The position numbers and the translations under genes are program-made. Below are positions 11,573 through 22,562 of a stretch of DNA of 64,000 nucleotides, one piece after another. The notes under the pieces are model-generated. The model was given only the letters and a program-made list of their open reading frames with translations, did no database searches and was not told the DNA's origin. Every line of letters begins with the position of its first letter. Positions within the stretch are counted from its first letter, which is position 1. Source of the stretch: Tetracladium setigerum (lineage: Eukaryota; Ascomycota; Leotiomycetes; Helotiales); contig PZJY01000004.1 of assembly GCA_031472005.1 (NCBI GenBank), positions 2,640,556 through 2,704,555 on the forward strand, read 5' to 3'.

Positions 11573-12554
11573 GAACATACGAGAGATATCAATCAGCCTT
11601 CGTGCTTCCCCAAAACTTGTGGTGGAGATCCGATGCTCGGCTCGATTGGCCAGGGGGGGATCTGCACCCAGAAAAAGTTGCAGTGAAAGAAAAGTTGAAC
11701 TCCCAAGAATTCTTCCCCCGCCGCCGTACAGTACAGAAAAATGCCGAACAAACTTTTCCTCACCACCATGTGCAAAGCAGAGTTTATTTTTAAGGCGCCC
11801 TGGAACAAGTGAGGATCCAGTAATAGATGAGGAGACCGTCAAGGAGTCTCTAGCTGCATATCAACCTTGTCTTCTTTCCCGGGGAGTTAAAGGGTGCTGT
11901 TGCTGGATGCGCAATGAACTCAATACCTAATCAACTCTTTCTCTTATGGATAGACAATCAGATGAAAGAAGTTTGTTCAATAATAATGTCATCCTTCACT
12001 TATATTACATCACTTATCCTACATCTACACAGTCTCGGAGAGATATCATGTATGAAGTTACGTCCTCTACAACAAACTTATTATCAAACGAGTCTTGGGA
12101 ATTCATTGGCCACTGGTTCAGCAACACTTAATGATAGCAATCAGTATACCATTCATTGAACCCACTCTCGTCCACACACTCACGTCCACCGCACGACACT
12201 GTCTAGGTACTTTGATTGTAAAGTCTCGATTATCTCCCTCGTCATTTCCTACATGATACAAGCCCTCGCTGAAACGTAACTTTCGTGCAGCCCTCTGTCG
12301 AAAGCTTCGAGAGGACCGCTGGATACTTTCTCCCAACGATATGTGACGCCCTCCCAGAAAAGTACCTGCACGAAAAATCAAATGAAAAGAACTCCTTGGT
12401 CGCTTAACCCTTCGTTGATCCAGTTTGCTCGTAGCCTGCGATCGTCGCATACAAACAGGATCGTAAGATCTTAACGGTCCCACCAAATGCACATCTCTCG
12501 CTCGTTCAATTCCCGTATACCCAATCTCCATGTGCTATGCTTATCGCTGTGCTT
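11573..12554. other. Upstream region of ARG5,6 and 3' flank of the synaptobrevin gene
   Basis: No coding sequence could be supported. The small open frames on both strands have no motifs and overlap each other. Confidence 0.45.
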
Positions 12555-13486
12555 CTAGTTCCTGGTTGTGACGACTGCGAGAGGGTTAGCATTGCCCTAT
12601 AACTGGAAGAGGAATCAGACGTACCAGCTGGCACGATAATCACAACAAGCAGAATGATGATACCAGCAATTAAGCACATTCGCATCTTCATGTCCTGTAG
12701 AATCTCAAGTTAGCATGACATCCAGTCAGGAAGATGAGGTCAAAGACTTGCCTTCCACCACATTTGCTTGCGAACCCGATTAGCACCTCGACGGAATCCT
12801 TGAGCCGATACGGCGAGGTTGTCTGTCTTATCTTGGAGAGAATCTAGGCGTTCACCACGTTGTGACACCTTGTTGATGTTCTCTCGCATTACGCCAACGG
12901 TGTCATCGATTTGCTGAAGAAAAATGTAAGCAAATCTCCACAACAATAGTTGTACCAGCCACCAGAGTATCGCATTTTGAGCAATCGTGCCACCGTCGGA
13001 ATTGAGGGAGTATGCGTCGCATGGTTGCAAGAGACCGATAGCTTTGAGCTGAATGCCTGCATAATTGAACCGGACTGAGTCGTGGTCGAAGTCAGATCAT
13101 GAGGCTGTTGTTGGATGGCTTGACCTCGCAATTATTCAATCTGCGCGGATGTCGTAGAAAACATCCAGCATCTGCCATGATTCCATAATACTCCTCGCGA
13201 TGCTTCTGCGCCTCCATCCGATTCCTCTTGTATTGATCCGGATGTTGGTCGTGTCGCGGCTGATGACGACGCTCCTGTCGGTCGTGTTGTCGCAAGAGAT
13301 ATTCCACTCGCCCAAATCACCACGATTGCTCCGGGATGTGCGGTATCAATTCAGAAGATTATAATCACTTACTGCTTGCAGCGCCGCCGTTCTCTGGTTT
13401 CCTCCTTGCTGTGCTCCTCCTGCTCCACCAGCAGCTGGCTCAGCTGGAATATATGGATCATAGGGACGGTCTCCGGCGGATGCCAT
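12555..13486 (-). CDS. SNC1: Synaptobrevin-type v-SNARE
   Basis: Four exons are inferred: 13373-13486, 12752-12913, 12625-12694 and 12555-12574, giving 121 residues, a normal length for fungal Snc/SynA proteins. The N-terminus is Pro/Ala/Gly-rich. The SNARE motif runs from QIDDTVGVMRENINK through RGERLDSLQDKTDNL to GFRRGANRVRKQMWW, with the R-SNARE central Arg in RGERLD. A C-terminal membrane anchor follows (MCLIAGIIILLVVIIVPAVV). The protein would sit on secretory and endocytic vesicles and pair with plasma-membrane t-SNAREs during fusion. Intron 1 is long for this genome (459 nt). Intron 2 uses a GC donor (GCAAGT at 12751), needed to join MWWK to DMKMRM. The last exon supplies only VVTTRN and the stop. 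Confidence 0.93.
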
Positions 13487-15198
13487 TGTGAAGGAAGGTG
13501 GTTGTGTTGGGTTTGGGTTGGTAGGGTTGGTAGAGATGCTGAGGATGACGAGCGATGAAGAGCTTGAGGTTCTTGCGATGGATGGAGTTGTCTTTGTTTG
13601 AGTTTGTTTGGAGGAGAGAGAGATGGGAGAATGAGATGGTATGGGAGGACAGGGTGATTATTGAGGTTCCAATGCGGGAAGGGTGTCAGCTGGAAAGTGG
13701 AGAACAGCGGTTTGGGCCTTGGGAGGTCGCGATCGAAACGGCACTAGGAGAGGTGTCGTGATTCAAAACGGTTTGAGCGAGAAGTGGTGGTGATTGATGA
13801 GTGAAAAGATGAGCAATGAAGGTCTTGAAAGAACTGTAATCGAATAAATAGGCATCTATGAATAGAAGAGGAAATATCCTTGCTCTTCCCTTCGTCAGCA
13901 CCAGCATCATCAACAACCACAATTCATCGCCGCCAAAGCCGTTATCACGTGTCAGCAACGAATAGGCCTTGCTCAGCCATCCGTGGCGAAGGGAGGCTCG
14001 GGAGGCAAAGGCAACAACCATGAAAGATGAGGCCGGAGACTGGATAATGGGACGTACAGTATCCCCGTTCTCCTGCTCTTTCTTAATGTACCTATGTGCT
14101 CGTTTAAAGGGGCCGATTTGAAAGAATGGAAGAACCGGACTAACTTCTCTGACTTTGAATAGCCTGGATGGTATCATGTAATAATGTAATAGATACCTGC
14201 TTTTTCAACACAGCGAGAGATTGAGTTGGCGACGGCGTCGTCCTTTGCTGTGCTGCCAAGTCATGGTTTTTGCTTGGAGCATCGTCAGCTTTCGGAGCTC
14301 GCCAATAACATTTCCTTCGACCAGCACCTGCATGCTTTCTTTCTCTTCCTCCTCCAACCTCATTGTTTTTGGAGCGACAAGATTCCGTCCAACCTCCTCC
14401 TAGCCATCAACTCATCAGCCATTTCTTTCTTTTGTTCGTTCTATTACTCCATGCACCTTGCACTCTCAACCATGCTGTCATTTTCCTCCCAACATTTGAT
14501 GAAGAAAATGATGTGTGGCTTGCCTCAGACATTTGCTTGTCTGCTCTCACTTTTTTTTTTTTCTTTCTCTCTTTTACTCTCACACTTTCTCTTCGCAATT
14601 AATTGATGCGCAAACAAGATCTACGGAGTAAGCCCCTCCTGTTCGCTTCGACCATTCCTTAATTTTACTTCTGCATTTCCTATTCGCGCTCCGTAGTAGT
14701 CTGTCGTCTGTAGTACTGTTACTACTGCAGCTGTGGTAGCTTATCTGGGAAGAACCGGTTTAAAATTGCGCGATGTGGTTCTTATCAAAAGCTTCGTCGT
14801 TAGTGCGCGACGTCGTCAACAGATGCAAATGTCCACTCGCCCACCGCATTTTCTGATCCATAACTTTGCCGATTTCCCCATGGGAAGCAAACAGGCTTTG
14901 AGCACAGTCTCTTCATCCTTTTCACCTTATCAATCGTGTCATCCACATTCTTTGCAAACAAACATTCACCTCCTACTCTCCTTTGGGACCTTGGGCTTGC
15001 TCACTCGTTCGCTCCCAACAAGTCCTTTTTTTCTTGTGTGAACGGATTGGACCATACAGATCTTTATCCTCGCCTCCAAACACGCGAATCCTGGAGTCTT
15101 GAAATTAATTGACCCTCTGCGGTCGAGGACGACCTCTCCTTCTCTACGTCACTGCCCACGGTCCAGCTCACCTCGAAAACAAATCTATATCAATCAAT
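13487..15198. other. Divergent promoter region, no gene seen
   Basis: This 1.7-kb region lies between the synaptobrevin gene (-) and the GH76 gene (+). It is pyrimidine-rich around 14330-14590. Open frames here have low-complexity translations rich in Ser, Phe and Leu and are likely non-coding. Confidence 0.5.
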
Positions 15199-16653
15199 AT
15201 GCGATCCTTCAGAACACTGGCACAGGCGGCGGCAGCCTTCTTGGCTGGCAGTCATGTAGCGCAAGCAATCAGTCTTGATCTAGATTCCCCAGGTATGATA
15301 AATCCCTCCTAAACGAGTTCAGACTCAATTAACCCCTGCAGATTCAATCAAAGCAGCTTCGAGAGACATCGCGTACGATATGATGACCCTTTATACTGGC
15401 AACCGAACAGGAGACGTGCCAGGAAATCTTCCAGATCCCTACTACTGGTGGGAAGCAGGAGCAATGTTTGGTTCTATGGTGGATTATTGGTATTATACCG
15501 GCGACAGCACCTATAACGAAGTCACAACACAAGCCCTCCTCTTTCAAGTCGGCCCAAACGACAACTATATGCCTCCCAACCAATCCAAAACCCTCGGAAA
15601 CGACGATCAGGCCTTCTGGGGTCTTGCAGCTCTCTCTGCCGCCGAAGTCAACTTCCCCAATCCCCCGCCGGCCAACCGCAATGGCTCGCACTCGCCCAAG
15701 CGGTGTTCAACACACAAGCTCCTCGCTGGAACACCGAAACCTGCGGCGGCGGCCTCAAATGGCAAATCTTCGCGTTCAACAATGGATACAACTACAAAAA
15801 CTCCATCTCCAATGGCTGTTTCTTCAACCTTGCCGCTCGTCTCGCCAAATACACCGGTAACACCACTTACTCCGAATGGGCGGAACGGGCCTGGACCTGG
15901 TCACAAACCATTGGCATGGTCGACCAAAACAATTATTTTGTCTACGACGGCACCGATAACAACAAAAATTGCTCCGATATGAACCACCTCCAATGGTCCT
16001 ACAACGCAGGAGTTTACCTGCTCGGCGCCGCAAACATGTACAATATTACGAATGGATCGGCAATCTGGGAAGAACGCGTTAAAGGAATGATGAGAGGCAT
16101 CGAAGTATTCTTTCCCGAGGGGCGCAACATTGCCGTCGAGATTGCCTGCGAGGACAACGGCAAATGTAACGTAGATCAACATTCTTTCAAAGCTTACCTA
16201 GCGCGCTGGATGACAGCTGCGACTAAAATGGCACCTTTCATCACCGAAAACGTCATGGCGAAGATGCGAGCCAGCGCTACAGCAGCGGCACTTCAATGTT
16301 CAGGCGGTGCCAACGGTCGCTGGTGCGGATTGCGCTGGCAAGATAACGCAACGTGGGATGGAACGCAGGGAGTAGGACAGCAAATGGCAGCGCTGGAAGT
16401 CATCCAGAGTAACCTCATCGCGCAAGTTGCCGGACCATTGACAAATACGACTGGAGGAACGAGTGTGGGTAATGCGAATGCTGGAGTTGGGACTGAAAAG
16501 TCTGATGATCCTCTCGCGACGACGCCAGCTACGAAGGGGGAGAAAGTCGGGGCGGGGTTCTTTACGACGTTTTTGTTGGGGTTTTTTGCGTGGATGGTGT
16601 GGTTTATGATTTCGGGGAGTGAGGGAATGAATTGGTGGGTCTTGAGGGCTTGA
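15199..16653 (+). CDS. GH76 mannan endo-1,6-alpha-mannosidase-like wall protein (Dfg5/Dcw1 type, one frame break)
   Basis: Exon 1 (15199-15292) encodes a signal peptide (start MRSFRTLAQ) and is joined by a 49-nt intron to exon 2 (15342-16653). GH76 features include YYWWEAGAMFGSMVDYWYYTGD, the Asp pair in GNDDQAFWGLA, and CGGGLKWQIFAFNNGYNYKN, WSYNAGVYLLGAA and FKAYLARWM. The C-terminus has a Ser/Thr/Gly-rich stretch and a hydrophobic segment (FFTTFLLGFFAWMVWFMI). Yeast Dfg5 and Dcw1 are plasma-membrane proteins that help attach GPI proteins to the cell wall, and the same role is inferred here. The frame breaks at the C5 run 15662-15666: before it the frame reads AEVNFPNP, after it GQPQWLALAQAVFNTQ. 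One added base gives 469 codons exactly (468 residues). No splice sites could explain the break. Confidence 0.9.
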
Positions 16654-17311
16654 ATAGCCCGTAAGTGATGAGTGGTTTTATTGATGGGCTTTGATGAGTT
16701 TGGGAAGAAGTGAAATGAATAAATGAGAATGGGATATATGAATAAGTGGCGTTTTTGGGATATGGAGGTGGGTCGGTTGGGGGTGTATGGAAGTATATGA
16801 ATAACAGACATTCTCCCGATTATTTGGGAAGGGGGAACGGGATGGCGTTCAAGAGCAATACTCCTATTAGCCAATGGAGAACGAAACCAGAGTGGAGGGA
16901 GAACTCATGGTTATGCATAACGTATAAAGTAATGATAATAATCAAACAACAGAACCAAACACTTCAGATGTTTCAATATTTACATTTGAAAACAGTCACA
17001 CTGCCACATTCCAATACACGAAAAGGTCAAGATGCTATATTTGGATATTGATTGAAAAAAAAATCTGAATGTTCATTCATAATCATAAATAATATCGTCC
17101 ATCATCAGTATCATTTTCTCCTTCGTCAACCACACTTTAAACCCCCCGTTATACCCTACTACCTGACTGAGGTGCCTTACCTACTATACCAACCCCTCCT
17201 CACCAACCCACCAACCCACCAACTAACCAACTAACCATCTATCTTTCCCCAAAACCCCCCCTCCCTCCTCTCCTCCACCCCTCCCAGACAAATCGAAAAC
17301 CTCACAAAAAA
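16654..17311. other. Convergent 3' region with ACCAACCC-type repeat
   Basis: This is the 3' flank between the GH76 and cutinase genes. It contains a degenerate CCAACCCA/ACTAACCA tandem run at about 17202-17238 and AT-rich stretches. No gene is seen. Confidence 0.5.
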
Positions 17312-18550
17312 TCAAGAAGTAGCAAAAAGAGCAGCCGCCTTAGCATCAATAGCATAAGTCAAATGAGGCGGCAAGATCAAAGCTCCGTTTATACAAATCG
17401 TGTCGCCGGCGTGGCAGTAGATCTTTACTTTTGATGCGGCGATTTGAGGGACGGCTTTGAGTGATACTAGAGGTGGAGTTTTAGGTTAGGTATTGGGTCT
17501 ATTGATTTGGTTGTTTGGTTGTTTGTTTGATGGAATGGGAGAGAAGGGAAAGGGAGAATTGGAAGTGGGGATGTGGGATATGTGATAAGTGGTTGAAAGG
17601 AAGAGTGAACGATATAAAAGATGAAGACATACATGGATCACCGAAAATCACAACTTTACTAACCCACGCGGCAGTCGCTGCGGAAATCAAAGCAGCGGCT
17701 TTATGGGTTACTTGACCGCCTTGGGAGTAGCCACCGATGATGAGTTTGGTATTGGGGCATTTGGTTTTGGCGGCGTTTATTTGGCTTGCCCTGGTTGTGG
17801 AACTTGTGTTAGTTTTGTTTACTGTGGAGAGGAGGGAAGGGGAGGAAGAGAGGTGAGGATATTTCGGTGGTGAGTATTGGGTCCTGGGTTTTGGGGGTGG
17901 ATGTTGAAACTTGGATAGCAGTTGAAGGAAGATGAGTTAATACTCACATAGTAGCACTTCCTCCTGCATCACCACCAGCGAGATAACCCTCAACATCTGC
18001 ATCATAGTTATTGACGCCTTGAATCGCAAGATTCGCTTTTCCAACTCGATCTTTCAGAGCTTCGAAAAATGGAGGCCTAATATAACAACAAAATTAGCGT
18101 TTGTCACTTTCACAAAACGTGGATTGAGAGAGATGCTGAGATCAGATCAAAAAACGAGAATTGTATATTGAAGACTTACCCAACCAAAATTCCTACATTG
18201 CCTGGTTCCGTCGTCCCTCTGGCGAACAAAACAGTATACGCTTTACACGCACCGTTGAGTTCATTGTACGTGGTTTGCTGGCCAGTTAGGATGGCCAGGA
18301 GATTTTCGAATCCGGTGAGAACGCCTGAGACTGCTTCGATTGGTCCATTGATTGCTGGGATGTAGCTGAGGAGAATATTGATAAAGCTGTTGAGTGCTGT
18401 TTGGCGTTTTGGGAGAGCGGACTCGGGATTGTTAGAGGAGGGGAGTGAGGCTTCTGGGACTGGAAGACGTGGTGAGAGGGGTGTTGTTGATAACGGTGAG
18501 GCGAGGGAGATGGTGAGGAGGGAGAGGAGTGTCCATAGTTGAAACTTCAT
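17312..18550 (-). CDS. Cutinase (secreted serine esterase)
   Basis: Four exons (18180-18550, 17948-18076, 17633-17790, 17312-17466) give 270 residues. The start at 18550 begins a clear signal peptide (MKFQLWTLLSLLTISLAS); an in-frame extension upstream lacks that character. A dibasic KR before QTALNS may be a propeptide processing site. The cutinase fold signatures are present: CKAYTVLFARGTTEPGNVG, the nucleophile elbow GGYSQGGQV (Ser), and the C-terminal CHAGDTIC with catalytic Asp followed by the His in PPHLTYAID. Cutinases hydrolyse the ester bonds of plant cutin and related polyesters outside the cell. The family and all three catalytic residues are clear; the actual substrate, cutin or another ester, is not. 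Upstream the gene faces a 4-kb gene-poor region. Confidence 0.95.
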
Positions 18551-20778
18551 TTTTCCTATGTAGGACGAGGAGGAACTGCCGCTATGGGAGGAAGATGAGG
18601 TGAGGAGATCGGGAGAATCTGTATGTTGATCGAGACACAACTCCAGAGCTGGACCAAAACAAACCCCCAAAAACGAGCGTATTGTGAGCCTTTTTATATT
18701 CCTCATCTACAACCCCGCAATCACCAAAAAATAAAGCAAATAAATCAATAGTGATAGTAAAGACCAAGAGAATGCGGGGTGTGGGGTACAAGGATTCAGC
18801 ACATAGAAAATCCCTCCACACGAACCGGCTTCAAAGTCTTGATATAGAAACAGCCCCGAGCCGGTTTCCGAAGAAGTTTGGTTTCTTTCTTGCCACGAGA
18901 CTTCGTTTTGCAGGATTGGCACTTTATACTTCGATGGAAAGAGGATCGCTTGCATCGTATCTGGCAGGTAGGATGTTGTGTGCTACATAGATTTGAGGGA
19001 GGAGGAAAGTGACCAATCAGTTTGCAGAATGGAGACTTGAAAGGGGACAGGAATGCGGCATTCTCGGTAGCTGGACGATCATCGAATGACGATCGATTTG
19101 GATGTGATGGAGACTCGCCGGTTGGCCATTCAGGTTACAGCTATGTATTTCCAGTCCTTTGTGGTTGTTTGGGATAGTGGGAATCTTCAAGGGTATCTCT
19201 CTCCTCAGGGTTACATCCCACTCGAGCCGCCTCACTGGAAGCTTGCTTCGATTTGTTCCTGAGATTCGTCGAATAATTTCCGTGTCAAGCAGTGATATGG
19301 ACAACTTGTAAAGTACCAAGTACACTTAGGCAGATGTGATGCCAATATTACCCCACACGCTTTGTGCGGTAGATGCCCGACACGAAGCTGCATATGACCA
19401 TCAAGTTGTGTGTACAACATCCACATTCTCATGGAGATTTTAGACGGCCTCGGTTCCATGTGAAGCATATTCATTATTATCCAGGGCGGTTACAACTGAG
19501 AACTGAGACTTCTTTCAGTTGAAGAAATATTGGGGAGGGGTTGGGGATCGGCAACCTCGGTTTGGAATTCAATTGATCAACACGCAGCCAATGAACGGGC
19601 GTAGAACACCAAAGCAACAATTAAACACTCTTGCCAATGCGAGGCTAATAAGATGGTGCAATTGGCTTCCAGATCTCTGATCAAAAGGAAGGCAGAAATT
19701 GAGAAGAAGTGCTTTTTGTGCCACCAATTTAACGTAGAAACCAATTGATCCATTATGGATGTACTGTGTGAAACGTTGCACACTTCCCAAGCACCTCGCA
19801 TATTGGCCACTAGGGTGAATATTTCGTCTCTACATTCTCAAAGACTGGCTTTGGACAATCTTAATAGTTTCAAATTGGCCAGCAATAGTTGAAAAACTCA
19901 GGCGCATCCCATTTCCAACACTGCGTGCTCTAGCAAATCCAGCGACAGAAACAACTGGCCCTTCATCAGTCATCTTCACGAAGGATTTGTTCCAAAAGCT
20001 CAACTCAGCTCTTCTCTGCTCTTTGTTTGGAAAAGATAGATATATCTCATGAGCCAACAATTTCGAATACAGAGCATTCATCTAAGTTTTAAACAGATAG
20101 ATACAGTATCTTACCAAGTAGGTTGGCATCAAGTTTGCGCTTGCAAGTTGCTCTCAATGCCACCTTCAGTTCCTATTTTGTCTGGACAAATTCCACGAAA
20201 ATAGAGAATGAACAACCGCATCAGAACAACAAGGACAGAACAGTCTTCTCTGAGATCAAAAAAAGCGGACCGCGGACCTGGAGAACTAAACCTGGAAATA
20301 TGTAGCCTCAAATTTCGTGGCATGGTTGGGTCAGCTGGAAGATAGCCCAACAGATAGAACCGCCTTCCCCAACGTGCCATTGCTATCCGATGTATACACT
20401 CGCATCATATAGCCAATTACCGCAATTTGAATAAGCTTGTGAACGTTTGTGAATCGTGTATGATAATCTGTTGATACAGTAGAGAAGCAAGATGTTTGAG
20501 AAGCCAAGATTAAGGAGCTGAGCTTGTGAATGACTCAGCAAGCGTGGGATTCCAACGACGAACGGCCATCGTCAATCAGAGAACAGCTTGGGAAATCAAC
20601 AGTCCTTTCTTCTTGGAATTTCCCATGAGGATCTAAGCCCAATGAAAGCACCATCTGCTACCTGCAGTAAACATATGTCTGTTCGATGCGTTGTGTGGGC
20701 TTTTAACCCACGCTTTCAGACATCACGAAGCAGCACACTTCAGCCCATATATGATAATGGGGAGTCCATAACACGAGC

Positions 20779-21216
20779 ATGCAAAAATCTATTTCCCACC
20801 AGTTTTCCATGAATCAGGTTAATAACTTTGTAGGATTCCGTAGCAACGCGTTGACCAAGGTGTGCGGAGACGCGTCTCGACAAAAGAAGATCATTTCAAC
20901 CATCAGAAACTTCCTTGGAACCATACTGGGCAAATTGTGCGATGGATTGGTCCATGCGAGTAGTTCTCAACGATATAGCATCAAGTTTGCGGCCTTGGGC
21001 TCGTTATTTCGAACCATTGAACATAGGGCTACATGGGAAGATCCGCAAAGTGCAGGCATGCATTTGTTATCTGTACATCTTGCCCTAGTGGGGACAGCTG
21101 TACTTGGTGTAGAAAGAGAACGATTCAATCATCTTGCTCCATGCGCAGATAGAGTGTTTCTGGCTATCAAATTGGCAGACCAAATGTTGGAAATTCTCTC
21201 CTTGCTATTCAGTTGA
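20779..21216 (+). CDS. Uncertain open reading frame, no recognised family
   Basis: A single open frame of 145 codons runs from ATG to TGA. I do not recognise its product. It has no signal peptide, membrane segment or repeat, and composition is unremarkable. Length alone is weak evidence, since frames of this size arise by chance in a 4-kb gap. It could be an orphan gene, an exon of a larger gene, or noise. Confidence 0.15.
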   Translation: MQKSISHQFSMNQVNNFVGFRSNALTKVCGDASRQKKIISTIRNFLGTILGKLCDGLVHASSSQRYSIKFAALGSLFRTIEHRATWEDPQSAGMHLLSVHLALVGTAVLGVERERFNHLAPCADRVFLAIKLADQMLEILSLLFS

Positions 21217-21839
21217 TGCATCAAGATAGTCTCCCACCCGAGTGTAAGCCAGCCCGAACTGTCCAAAAAGCTACGTTGGAAGTGTGAGTTGAGAACTCGA
21301 GTGGTGCCTGCAATTGTGTTTGTGAAAGGCTTTGATGCTCCGTTTTGGTCTACAAAGTCATGCTGTCGTCAATGTGATCCTTCATTACATACCGAACTAT
21401 CTCATTTGTCATGCTCAATTCAATCTCCCGGACAGTTTGTGCAGATTGTTGCGAGACTAGAATTTTTCTGCAATTTATCAGCTACTAGTTGACAGCAAGA
21501 GTGTGCATCTGAAGTGAGTTGTTTCCATGATAGGCTTTCCCGGCAATATAGAAGAGGAGTGTAGAACGCACTTTGTGGGCTGTCCCAGATCAATTCCGCA
21601 AGCATCATCAGTACTCGCCCGCATCTAGTTCTCATATATTCTTCATCTCACCTCTCTTCTGTTAGACTCGGTGAACTGTGACACGCAGCGCATCTTGGTG
21701 ATCTGCTTTAAAGCTGAACGCAATTATTGTCGTAGAACTGCGTAGACGTCTGCTGACAGTTCCTTGCTTCTCCTCACTCTATCTAAGCTACCTACTTCAG
21801 CACCTTGGTCATTACATGGTGGCTTCTTCCTCGCTCCTA

Positions 21840-22020
21840 TTCCTCTTCACTTCGACTTGTCCTCTCCTCCACTTCTCCTCTCCTCCACTTCTCTTCTCCG
21901 CTACTCATCTCCTCCTCTACTTCTCTACTTCTCTTCTCCTCTACTTCTTTCCTCTTATCTTTCTTCTTTAGGTCACCGTCAACTCAAGCTACTACACCTT
22001 TTTTTTTCTCAATCATCTCC
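21840..22020 (+). promoter_or_regulatory. Pyrimidine-rich tract upstream of the SNF2 gene
   Basis: The plus strand is almost pure C and T, with repeated CTTCTCTCCTCC-like words, about 550-700 bp upstream of the chosen start. CT-rich tracts of this kind often flank transcription starts in filamentous fungi. The function is inferred. Confidence 0.4.
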
Positions 22021-22562
22021 TGACTCTCAGCTTTTACCCTCCAACACTATCCCAACTTCCAAACTCCTCGACATTAGCTACACTCATTACCTCCTCTCTG
22101 CAAAACAACGAGCGACAGTCTCTCAGCCAGATCAGCCATCAACATAGCCCTCTGGTAAAGCCAATCTTCAGCCTCGAATTTGCTCATCCAGCACCGCTCT
22201 TGGATACAAGGCCCCAAATTCAACATCGAAGGTACGTTTGTATTCGAGATTCTTTTGAATCTCGATCCTCCTTACCCTTCAGTTTTCTGTCTACTTTCCA
22301 TCTCTCGAGTTCTACAGTGAACCGCCAATCCTCCTCACAACAATCCTGTTACCCTAAAGAGTATTCCTCGAACTATTTTGTTAGAGCTAGGTGGATTTCA
22401 TTCCTCTTGCACTCGTCGCCAAAGAATCGATCTAGCTCCATAATTTCCGCTAACAACATCTCCAGTTTCACTCAAACATTTACCGACGACGTGCTGATAA
22501 ACAATCACCGGAAGCCCTCTGTTGGTCAGGGTCAAGAGAACCACCAGATAGCGTCAACTGCG

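Larger units (their letters stand above)
18551..22562. other. 4-kb gene-poor region; promoter of the SNF2 gene at its right end
   Basis: No recognised gene occupies this stretch. One intronless open frame at 20779-21216 (145 codons, +) and several shorter ones lack recognisable motifs. I saw no terminal inverted repeats or transposase motifs. The last 700 bases turn strongly pyrimidine-rich (about 21840-22020, repeated CTCCTCTACTTCT-like words), typical of a fungal promoter or leader. Confidence 0.5.

Noticed and set aside
18956..21700. A decayed transposon in the gene-poor stretch
   Set aside because: I found no transposase or reverse-transcriptase motif, no terminal inverted repeats and no clear target duplication.
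22200..22562. Upstream extension of the SNF2 protein from an ATG at 22200
   Set aside because: The 121 extra codons are Ser/Phe-rich and look like leader sequence, whereas MSETQS starts the repeat array directly.
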